The notes below the pieces were generated by a model. The model saw only the letters and a program-made list of their open reading frames with translations, ran no database searches and had not been told where the DNA came from. A stretch of 64,000 bases of DNA from Bacteroides gallinarum DSM 18171 = JCM 13658 (GTDB taxonomy: Bacteria; Bacteroidota; Bacteroidia; Bacteroidales; Bacteroidaceae): positions 1 through 64,000 of the forward strand of contig NZ_KB894116.1 of NCBI RefSeq assembly GCF_000374365.1, read 5' to 3'. Below are positions 1 to 7,359 of the stretch, piece after piece (the first letter of the stretch is position 1; each line of letters begins with the position of its first letter). The position numbers and the translations under genes are program-made.

Positions 1-4
1 TATG

Positions 5-39
5 CAGTATGTAAAGTCCCTCATTATGTAAAGTCTGTC
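5..39. repeat. RIT left terminal inverted repeat with recombinase-site motifs
   Basis: Contains TATGTAAAGTC (8-18) and TTATGTAAAGTCTGTC (24-39). The latter is repeated exactly in inverted orientation at 96-111, and its 12-bp core recurs at 3425-3436. Bases 5-29 pair with 3506-3530 as the terminal inverted repeat. These are likely binding sites for the trio recombinases. Confidence 0.65.
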
Positions 40-95
40 GTCGTTCATATATACGTTATTGCTGTTATTCAGCAAATTAGTTACATAAAAACTTG

Positions 96-111
96 GACAG
101 ACTTTACATAA
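96..111. repeat. Inverted copy of the TTATGTAAAGTCTGTC motif
   Basis: GACAGACTTTACATAA is the exact reverse complement of 24-39. It lies 12 bp before the stop codon end of the third recombinase gene, so the 3' end of the trio is bracketed by a 16-bp inverted repeat pair. Confidence 0.65.
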
Positions 112-123
112 TATCAGAGCGTA

Positions 124-1149
124 TTAGTATTTGGTCTGTAAGCTTTTGAGATAGCCAAGAAGGTTTTTGTTGTCTTGCCAAGACGTTTTACCTTCTTGTA
201 CTATTCCCGGATTCAGTTTGGACAAGGCTCTCTGTTTCATCCTTTCACTTGCTCTCGCATACACTTCTGTAGTGGTAGTAGAGGAGTGTCCAAGAAAGTC
301 ACGGATGTAAACAAGATTAATGTCTGCTTCAAGCATGTGCATTGCTTTTGAATGCCGGAAGCTGTGACATCCTATGTTGTCAGGAAACAAGTCCGGATAT
401 ACTGTCCTCGCCTTTGCGATGTATTTTTTGACGATGTTCAGCACTGCCATTCTGCTCATTTTGCTTCCCTGAGGATTCGGGAACAATGGGTGACATTGGT
501 TTTCCGGTCTATACAGATGCTTTTCTTCCATATACAGCTTTAGGTTTGTAACCTGAGTGGCCGAGAGTGGCACGATTCTGGCCTTGCCTCCCTTTCCATG
601 AAGCTTCACAGAAGATGTCTCATCAAAGCGTAGGTCTGAAGGAGTGAGGTCTAATAGTTCCTGGACGCGACACCCACTGTCATAAAGCAAGCCGAGCATT
701 ACGAAGTCCCGTCTTCCCTTGGCTGTTTTCAAGTCCGGTTGTCGCAAAAGCAGTTTCAATGCTTCTATCTGCAGGTATGCCATTTCCGGCGAAGATGTTT
801 TCTTGCACTTTATTGAGAGTATGTCCTGCCATTTTGCGAGCCCTTCGACATTCCTGTATTGAAGGTACGCGAAAAAAGAGTGTATGGCACCGAGACGGGC
901 ATTACGTGTTGATGTGCTGCATTTGCGCTCTTTTTGAAGCCAGGCGAGAAAATGGATAATCCGCTCTTTCGTAATCTCGGCAAGAGTGAGATTCTCGGGC
1001 CGGACAAGTTCCTCAGTCTCCATGTATCCAATGAATAGTGTAAAAGTGTAACTGTAGGTCTTCACTGTATTGGCGGAGTAGCCGCATTCGGATGTAAGGT
1101 ATCTGCCAAGAAAGTCGGTGAGATGCCTTGCAAAATCAGTCGTCTTCAT
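124..1149 (-). CDS. RIT tyrosine recombinase, third gene of the trio
   Basis: Tyrosine (XerC/D, phage-integrase) recombinase of 341 aa. An N-terminal SAM-like core-binding domain precedes the catalytic domain. Catalytic residues are visible in order: Arg in SGCRVQELL, the HSFRH box (HxxR), His in LGHSS and the nucleophile Tyr in EVYARAS. I chose the ATG at 1149 (MKTTDF) because it overlaps the stop of the preceding gene by 14 nt, which suggests translational coupling; an ATG nine bases upstream is an alternative. It is the last of three paralogous genes, and RIT elements are thought to need all three for transposition. All catalytic residues are present, so the gene looks intact. Confidence 0.88.
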   Translation of the reverse strand: MKTTDFARHLTDFLGRYLTSECGYSANTVKTYSYTFTLFIGYMETEELVRPENLTLAEITKERIIHFLAWLQKERKCSTSTRNARLGAIHSFFAYLQYRNVEGLAKWQDILSIKCKKTSSPEMAYLQIEALKLLLRQPDLKTAKGRRDFVMLGLLYDSGCRVQELLDLTPSDLRFDETSSVKLHGKGGKARIVPLSATQVTNLKLYMEEKHLYRPENQCHPLFPNPQGSKMSRMAVLNIVKKYIAKARTVYPDLFPDNIGCHSFRHSKAMHMLEADINLVYIRDFLGHSSTTTTEVYARASERMKQRALSKLNPGIVQEGKTSWQDNKNLLGYLKSLQTKY

Positions 1150-2143
1150 AGTCGGCATCCTCCAATGATTTCCCCAAATCGGGGAACACACATTTGTAAG
1201 CCTCGTCCATCTTCAGTAGCAGATGAGGGTACATCTCTTGCGTGAGTCGTACATAACGGTTGGTCGCCTCAATCGACTGGTGCCCCATGTAAGTCATCAG
1301 TACAGGAAGGGCGCAATAGAGGTCCTTGCCTTCTTCTGTCAGTTTCACTAGTGCATTGACACAAAATGTGTGGCGTAAATCGTGCAGGCGAGGCCCCACA
1401 CCCCGGCCTCCATGCCCTATACCGGCGCGTTGCAACACTTGTCTGAATATCTCATAGACGGAACATTCGGTAAACTTCCGGCCATCGGCGGAGGTGAAGA
1501 AAGAATTGTCGGCCTCCACAGGAAGGCTGAGTTTCTGCTTATACGCCACCCAGTCCTTGCACACTTCCCTGAGGGACAGCGACATTGGGACTATACGGTC
1601 TTGCCCGTTCTTGCATCCTTGCAATTTTAGCACTCCATGCTCAAAGTTCACATCACCATGATTCAGTTTCAATGCCTCTCCGATTCGTATGCCTGTTCCA
1701 TAGAGCATTCGTATAAGACTGGGCATCACGCATTTTACGGAGTACATGTAGTGTCTCGACAGAGTAAGTTTGTCACATTCACGGAAGATGGCGGCCATCT
1801 CCTGTTTAGTGTAGATGTGAGGAATGAAGTTGCCCTTATACTTTGGCAGTTGTGGCACGTATGACGCATAGCCGACCTTCTGTAAGTATGCAGAAAAGCC
1901 TCTCAGCATGCTGATGCGGCCATATCTGGCATTGTCTGATTCCATCGGGAATGGCTCTGCCCAAGCCTCTGCCAGGTCCCTGCTTATGCCTATCTCAGTC
2001 TCGCCCCGTTCGATTGTAAGCTGGTCAAAACGCCTGAGACGCTCTTCAGTCTCTTCCATCTTGTATCCGAGGGATCTCTTATGGCTGACATACTCCGAGA
2101 TCAGCCCGGCATAAATGCCATGGTTTGGAATACGGTTAGCCAT
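1136..2143 (-). CDS. RIT tyrosine recombinase, second gene of the trio
   Basis: Tyrosine recombinase of 335 aa starting MANRIPNHGIYAGL. The ATG overlaps the stop of the first gene by 8 nt (ATGGCTAA), which decides the start over a longer reading frame upstream. The catalytic set is complete: Arg in YGTGIRIGEA, HDLRH (HxxR), His in MGHQS and Tyr in NRYVRL. It differs clearly from its two neighbours in sequence, as expected for the three distinct RIT recombinase subfamilies, and is not a recent duplicate. Confidence 0.87.
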   Translation of the reverse strand: MANRIPNHGIYAGLISEYVSHKRSLGYKMEETEERLRRFDQLTIERGETEIGISRDLAEAWAEPFPMESDNARYGRISMLRGFSAYLQKVGYASYVPQLPKYKGNFIPHIYTKQEMAAIFRECDKLTLSRHYMYSVKCVMPSLIRMLYGTGIRIGEALKLNHGDVNFEHGVLKLQGCKNGQDRIVPMSLSLREVCKDWVAYKQKLSLPVEADNSFFTSADGRKFTECSVYEIFRQVLQRAGIGHGGRGVGPRLHDLRHTFCVNALVKLTEEGKDLYCALPVLMTYMGHQSIEATNRYVRLTQEMYPHLLLKMDEAYKCVFPDLGKSLEDADYEDD

Positions 2144-3383
2144 ACAGATTGTCGTAGAATGAAGATGAAACGAATGGCACGTCAAGTGCACACTGGCGCA
2201 GCATATCCACATTTACCCTTGTGTAAACAGTAGTGCTTTCCGCTGTGGAGTGTCCCAAAATCTCTGAGATGACAGGTATCGGCTCGTTCACGCCAAGCAG
2301 ATTGGTGGCAAGGCTGTGACGCAAGGCATGGGGGCCATGCTTTCTTCCTGTGGAGTCTATGCCGGCAGCCCTCATCCAGTCTGCGAGGTTTGAACCCAAT
2401 CCGCTTGCCTTCATTGGCCCATACGGTGCTTGCGCCTTTATAAACAAGTATGGGAGTTTGATGTCCGGACGTCCATGACGGATATAGTCGATGATGGCAC
2501 TGCCCACCTCTTCCGACAAGGGTAGCACAACCTTCTTCCCCGTCTTCTGCTGTATCAGGGATATACGGTTGCTTTCCCATTCAAGGTTGCAGAAACGCAA
2601 CCCGATGATGTCGGAGATGCGTAACCCGTATCGTGCTGCAAGCAGCACCATGGCATAATCGCGTTTGCCTTGGGGGTGGGTCCGGTCAATGGCATTGATT
2701 ACCGCATTGACTTCCTCCTGTGTATAAACAGAGGGAAGTTTCTTACGGATGCTCCCTTTCAGTTTGTACACATCCATCCAAAGGCACTCCCTGTTGTCTG
2801 GCAACAGGCCGTTGGTGCAAAGATAGCGGAAGAATACACGGATGGTTATCACCGTGTTGTCTCTGTCGATAGGATTCTTTGCCTTGTCCAATATGTCAAG
2901 GAACGCCATTGCGTCAGCGACAGTAAATTCTTTGATTGTCTTCTGAGTATCTGCAAGGTAGGCATACAGCGTATATATACGCTCCTTGTAACGTTGGATG
3001 CTCGACGGAGCCTTTAGGTGGCTCTGCTCTTCGATGAAGCTGGTGAACGGACTGCCCAACTCTCCTTCGTAAGTTATAACCTTGGGAAGTATATGGCTTC
3101 GTCTTACCTCTCCATAATCCGTCATGTCGCTAAGCACGTCTATGTGGCGGACCCGCTCCTGTTGACGGTGGGTCAGTTGCTTATAGGCTTTGTTCCCATG
3201 CCAATCATTAAGAAAGGCATCGCCTACTTCGCGACTGTATAGTTCATAACCATTGGCTTTCATAAAGCTGGCCAAATGATCCCATGTGTGGTTGTATCGT
3301 TTGATACATGTATCCTTGTACATCATTGTACGCAGATAGGCTTCCACACGAAGCCTGATGTCTGGCAGTTTTGACTGTATCAT
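2136..3383 (-). CDS. RIT tyrosine recombinase, first gene of the trio
   Basis: The largest and promoter-proximal recombinase of the trio, 415 aa. It has the core-binding SAM-like domain and the catalytic domain with Arg in RYGLRISDI, HALRH (HxxR), His in LGHSTAES and Tyr in TVYTRVN. The 5' side (3384-3562) carries the TTATGTAAAGTC motif at 3425-3436 and the terminal palindrome. The promoter therefore overlaps likely recombinase binding sites, so autoregulation is plausible but inferred. The gene appears intact. Confidence 0.88.
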   Translation of the reverse strand: MIQSKLPDIRLRVEAYLRTMMYKDTCIKRYNHTWDHLASFMKANGYELYSREVGDAFLNDWHGNKAYKQLTHRQQERVRHIDVLSDMTDYGEVRRSHILPKVITYEGELGSPFTSFIEEQSHLKAPSSIQRYKERIYTLYAYLADTQKTIKEFTVADAMAFLDILDKAKNPIDRDNTVITIRVFFRYLCTNGLLPDNRECLWMDVYKLKGSIRKKLPSVYTQEEVNAVINAIDRTHPQGKRDYAMVLLAARYGLRISDIIGLRFCNLEWESNRISLIQQKTGKKVVLPLSEEVGSAIIDYIRHGRPDIKLPYLFIKAQAPYGPMKASGLGSNLADWMRAAGIDSTGRKHGPHALRHSLATNLLGVNEPIPVISEILGHSTAESTTVYTRVNVDMLRQCALDVPFVSSSFYDNLYG

Positions 3384-3424
3384 ATAATATAGGTGGTCAA
3401 TGAGATGACCGACACTATAATATA

Positions 3425-3436
3425 TTATGTAAAGTC
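3425..3436. repeat. TTATGTAAAGTC motif upstream of recombinase operon
   Basis: An exact copy of the 12-bp core also found at 24-35 and, inverted, at 100-111. It lies 42 bp upstream of the first recombinase start, where it could serve both as transposition site and operator. Confidence 0.55.
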
Positions 3437-3470
3437 GTTATGTCAAGTTCTGAGGCTATGCTTTTGATAA

Positions 3471-4589
3471 TCAAGACACATCTCTTAGGATAGTTGCAGA
3501 TATTGACATAATGTAATTGTTTACATACTGTATATTATGTAAACATTTACATAATATACAGTTTATCAATGCCTCGCGCACGGCATCATGAGCGGCTGTT
3601 TCCTCTTGCCTTTCATCGCCTATCAACTTGAATGGCTTGGGCAGGGCTTGGATGAGTTTGTTGTACACTCGTATATAGAATTGGAACAGGTTGGCCTCCC
3701 ATGTGCCATCTGGATAGATGCGGTCGGTCCACCGTACCTTGGCATCATCAGTGTACAACCGCTCTTGGTAGTCCACAAAATAATAGGGCTCTCCGGCAGG
3801 GTTGGTTATCATGTCGGATTGGCCGAACATCAAAAGTCCGGCACGAGTGATACCGCTTTCACCTGTCGCTATGTTGTGGGAATAAGCACCTATCTTCTCC
3901 ATGAACTGCAAGTCATCCGTGAGCTTTGCCCAAGGATGGGTGGGGTGCAGGTTGGTAAACAACTGCCGGTATTGATGCAGTGACGGCAGGTCAATGGCAT
4001 TCTCAAGGGTGAATCCTTTTCGTATGATGGTATCTTGCGGATGACTTTCATGTTCAGCATCGGCAAACATCCGTCTCACTTCTGCGTCTGTACACTGGTA
4101 ATCGCCCTCATGATTCCTACGATAGGTATTGCCAATGGGGTTGGTCGTGAGGTACACAGGACGCATATTGTATTCAGCCCGGGGAATGTGGCAAACTAAC
4201 AAATAGGCCCCATTCACGTCCTTGATTTCCACGTCCTGTTCGTGGGGCAGGCAGACGCTTACCTTTCCACGGTTATGGGCATTGTCCCAGAAGTTTTTCT
4301 TGTATTTGAGTGCCGTTTCTTCGGAAAGGCCATCGAACAAGAATTTTCCATCCTTTTCTTGTACGCCCAATATGATTGTGCCCCCGTTGGTATTGGCAAA
4401 TGCCGAATAGGTTTCCCAAAAGCTGCCGGGAAAGCCACCACGAGCGGATTTGAACTCGACTTCGGCCGATTCACCTTTTTGAACCAAGGTATATAATTCT
4501 CTTCTGATGTCTGTCATACGATTCTTGTTATGTTGCAACTGCATTGTCATCGGTTGCTTGATTGATACGACCTCACTTTGGTGATGCAA
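3471..4589 (-). pseudogene. AlbA_2 (Schlafen-type) ATP-binding protein, C-terminus lost to RIT insertion
   Basis: The N-terminal part has the AlbA_2 signature (ESAEVEFKSARGG, then NTNGGTIILGVQE), typical of the ATP-binding/putative transcriptional regulator family often called divergent AAA-4. Such proteins are usually about 450-600 aa and continue after a VREALIN motif with a histidine-kinase-like ATPase fold. Here reading reaches HDAVREALIN at about 3564 and then enters the RIT palindrome, giving a short unrelated tail and a stop at 3471. The start could be the ATG at 4589 or the internal MTDIRRELY at about 4517, which fits the family better. The IS66 left end is only 45 bp upstream of the first ATG, so promoter and 3' end are both disturbed. 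Probably non-functional. Confidence 0.8.
3506..3562. repeat. RIT right terminal repeat with 36-bp palindrome
   Basis: A perfect 17-bp inverted repeat (3527-3543 with 3546-3562, arms ACTGTATATTATGTAAA) separated by 2 bp, next to a 25-bp segment (3506-3530) that is the inverted partner of 5-29. The palindrome edge coincides with the point where the AlbA_2-type gene stops resembling its family. Confidence 0.75.
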
Positions 4590-4749
4590 TTACTTCTTAC
4601 AATTTGCAAATATAATGTTTTTTACGGTGTAACGTAAGCATTCGATAAACTACAGTCATTAAATATCTATATAATGATAGCGACTGTTGCTATTGGATTC
4701 ATAGTGACAGTCGCTATAGTTTTGTTGAACCTGTATGTTGACGTTGTGG

Positions 4750-6374
4750 TTAGTTAGCGGATTCTACAGTTTGTTTGGTCAACAGGCTCTCCGGATGTTG
4801 CAGTTTCCATTTGTGCGGAAGAAGGTTAAGCAGTTCCTCATCAGCGGACTTCTTATGATACGGCATTTGGGCAATGATATCCTTCAGGTAATCCCTTGGG
4901 TTCACATCGTGTGCCTTGCAGGTGGCCAGCAGGGAACAGATTACAGACATGTTAACGGCAGCCTCATGATTACCGCAGAAGAGATAGTTCTTGCGCCCCA
5001 AAGTAATTGGCCGGATGGCATTTTCCGCCAGGTTGTTGTCCAAAAGCAGGCGTCCGTCCTCCAGGCATCTCATCATGTTGTCCCATCGGGTATAGGCATA
5101 CGAGACAGCTTTGCCGATTAGCGATTGGGGACTGTATTTGATGCCTTCCGTTTCCATCCACGTCTTCATGGCCTCCATGATTGGGCGTGTCAGTTCCCGG
5201 CGTTTCGCTTTGCGCCCGTCGGACGACAAGCCCGCCTTATCGCAGCAGTGCTCAATCCTGTACATGTACTGTATCTGGGTCAGCCCATATTCGGCTTCCT
5301 TTTTGTTTTCAACCAAGGCATGCTCAAAATCACGACGGATATGCGCCATGCAATTGACCAGCCGCACGTCGGGGTTGGTCTTGAAGGCTGTCTCATAGCC
5401 TGCAAAACCGTCGCATTGAAGGTATCCTTTGAAGTGGTATTGGCTTACCAGTGATTCGATGACCGATCCGGACCGGGATCCCATGTCATAATGGAAGATG
5501 ACCAGTTTTTCCATGACCGACCTGACCATCCAGAGGTATTCCTTTTCCGCCTTGTGCTTTCCTCTGTTGATGACCGGGATGGTGGTCTCGTCCGCCTGCA
5601 CATAGTCGCAAGAGAAAACCTCTTTCTTAAGCGACTCATACAGGGGCTTCAGCAGTTCTACCGTCTTCTTGAACCATCCGTCCAGCGTGCTTTCCGTAAG
5701 GCCTTTCAGCCCGAGATGCCTGTATTGCTGTATCTGACGGTAGAACGGGACGTGGTATTCATACTTCTGAAGCAGTATCTCGGCAAGCAGGCTGGTATCA
5801 GCGATGCACTTGTCAACAGGCATCAGCGGCATGGGGGCAATCTCCACTCCTTTCTGTCCCCGGGTGGAAGCTGCGTGTTGTCTATGAGCGCATATTTGGG
5901 GCGGATGATTTTCTTGACGTAAAGCATTCCCGGCTTGTGTTTGACAAGAGAGGTTACCTCTTCACCTATCTTGCGGTATAAGGACAGGTCCACGCCTTCC
6001 GGCTCTATCACCCCGGTTTCGAGCACGGGCAGGCCTTCTATCATTTTCCTGTTCTGGCGTTTCCGTCTCTTTTCCTCTTTGGATTCCTTTTCTATCTGCT
6101 TCACTGCCTCGTAGCGCTTTTCCTCTGCCTGACGCCGCAAGTCGGCAAATTCATCCGCAAAGAGATCCGGCATATGGGAATCAAGCGCGTGGAGCTTCTC
6201 CGATTTACGCCCGAAGAGCTGACGGTTCAGCCATGCGACCTGAGCCGTCAGCTCCTTGATGCGCGCCTGCAGTTTTTCATTCTGCTCAGCCTGTTTTTTA
6301 TTAGTGGCAGACAATGAGGCAATAGAGGCATTCAGCCCTTCTATCGTCTTGAGTAATATAGCTTTTTCATCCAT
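4750..6374 (-). pseudogene. tnpC: IS66 transposase (tnpC), frameshifted
   Basis: DDE transposase of IS66, normally one frame of roughly 520-540 aa. The first 183 codons give the N-terminal leucine-zipper-like region and the LFGRKSEKL zinc-finger lead-in. The second part (from about 5847) holds the catalytic acidic residues: Asp in VQADETT, Asp in LQCDGFAGY, Glu in NNLAENAIRP. The two parts are in different frames and meet in a CCCGGGGAC run near 5860 that looks one base short. This is probably an inactivating deletion in the G run. Programmed -1 slippage or a sequencing error cannot be excluded. Confidence 0.8.
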
Positions 6375-6461
6375 TGCCTGTCTCTTTTTTTACTGATGTA
6401 AAGATACTAATTATTAATGGATTATACAATAATACCAGCACTTTTTTCAATAAAAAACATG

Positions 6462-6830
6462 TCATACATGGTACTCCTTACGCTCTGCCCTGAGCCGCCG
6501 GAGCCTCTGCCCCGGGCTTTCCTGAATGCCTTCGACCATCATTACCAGGTCACGCCATTCCATGGGATAACTGTCTGATTCCGGGTCGTATTCCGGCAGT
6601 TTGAAGCGTCCGGCCTCCAGCCGTTTGACGTACATCACCATGCCGCCGTCTTCCGCATGAAGCAGCTTCATAAGCCTGCGGTTGGAGCCGATGAAGATGA
6701 AGACATCGCCGTTCTTCACCTCACTTTTCATCTTTTCATGCACCACCCCGCACAGCGAACTGATGCCCTTGCGCATGTCCGTCCTGCCGGGACACAGGAA
6801 GTAGCGCATCGTGTCGTTCAAGTTAAACAT
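6462..6830 (-). CDS. tnpB: IS66 accessory protein TnpB
   Basis: A 122-aa protein with the IS66 Orf2 pattern: RYFLCPGRTDMRKGI near residues 9-23, then DVFIFIGSNRRLMKLL and GMVMYVKRLEAGRF. TnpB is required for transposition of typical IS66 members, but its biochemical role is unclear. It overlaps tnpA by 8 nt, so the two are probably translationally coupled. Full length and apparently intact. Confidence 0.92.
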   Translation of the reverse strand: MFNLNDTMRYFLCPGRTDMRKGISSLCGVVHEKMKSEVKNGDVFIFIGSNRRLMKLLHAEDGGMVMYVKRLEAGRFKLPEYDPESDSYPMEWRDLVMMVEGIQESPGQRLRRLRAERKEYHV

Positions 6831-7146
6831 GGCCGTCCTGCAGACTTTGGTTCAACACTTCCATCAACAGCTTCTCTGAGCCGCTTCCAAAGTGGGCACG
6901 GAGTCCGTTGGGAAACAACAAGGCCACGCCGTAAGGAGCCAGCTCATCCAAGGACAATTCTGCTGTTGGCCGTTTGATATTGATCGGAGCCAGCTCTTGT
7001 TTGATACTGTCTTGCTCGGCAGAGTATTTCTTTTGCCAATAGTGATAGGTGGAATAACTCACTCCCATCTGTCGTAGGTACGACTTCAATGACAGGCCGC
7101 TTTGTTGCACCTGCTTTTCTAATTCTTCAAATTCAGTTCTGTTCAT
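6823..7146 (-). CDS. tnpA: IS66 accessory protein TnpA (Orf1)
   Basis: A small 107-aa protein starting MNRTEFEELEKQ. It has the helix-turn-helix-like stretch (GLSLKSYLRQMGVSYSTYHYW) usual for the first IS66 gene. I chose the ATG at 7146 rather than an upstream one because the extra 40 residues would read through the IS terminal inverted repeat. It precedes tnpB with an 8-nt overlap. Confidence 0.85.
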   Translation of the reverse strand: MNRTEFEELEKQVQQSGLSLKSYLRQMGVSYSTYHYWQKKYSAEQDSIKQELAPINIKRPTAELSLDELAPYGVALLFPNGLRAHFGSGSEKLLMEVLNQSLQDGHV

Positions 7147-7249
7147 TGCAATTCGGTTTGATTGGTATGCGGGGGCAAAATTACAATCAAACCATAGGGC
7201 ATGCAATGTGTATTTCTTAGAATGCTTACTTTTCCCCGCATACGGGCAC

Positions 7250-7293
7250 AAAAAAAGCGGCTCCATCCGGCACTAAAGCACGGATGAAGCCGC
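7250..7293 (-). terminator. Rho-independent terminator of the helicase gene
   Basis: On the minus strand a 13-bp GC-rich stem (7281-7293 with 7257-7269, one G-U pair) is followed by seven T residues (7250-7256). It lies 66 bp past the stop of the helicase gene at 7360 and just outside the IS66 end. Confidence 0.8.
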
Positions 7294-7359
7294 CATATCT
7301 AACGTTCTTATATATTATAACAGTTTACAAAATCATTCTAAATTTGTAGTGATAATATT

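Larger units (their letters stand above)
1..3562. mobile_element. RIT (recombinases in trio) element, left end outside window
   Basis: Three overlapping tyrosine recombinase genes in one orientation, framed by inverted repeats, match the published description of RIT elements. The right end is a 36-bp palindrome (3527-3562) directly abutting the truncated AlbA_2-type gene. Bases 5-29 match the reverse complement of 3506-3530 at both ends of the 25-mer (CAGTATGTAAA, then CATTATGT), with a divergent 6-bp centre. The left counterpart of the outer palindrome should therefore lie just before base 1. No cargo gene is visible. The extent is inferred from the repeats; the family assignment from gene arrangement. 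Confidence 0.75.
4634..7229 (-). mobile_element. IS66-family insertion sequence
   Basis: Contains the standard IS66 set tnpA, tnpB, tnpC on the minus strand. Ends were set from an inverted repeat: GTAAGCATTC at 4634-4643 and its reverse complement at 7220-7229; GTAA termini are typical of the family. The flanking 8-mers (4626-4633 and 7230-7237) do not match, so no target duplication is visible. Inside the left end is an 11-bp stem (4677-4687 with 4707-4717) beyond the tnpC stop. Confidence 0.75.

Noticed and set aside
4626..7237. 8-bp target duplication for IS66
   Set aside because: The 8-mers next to the inverted repeats do not match; only the inverted repeat supports the ends.
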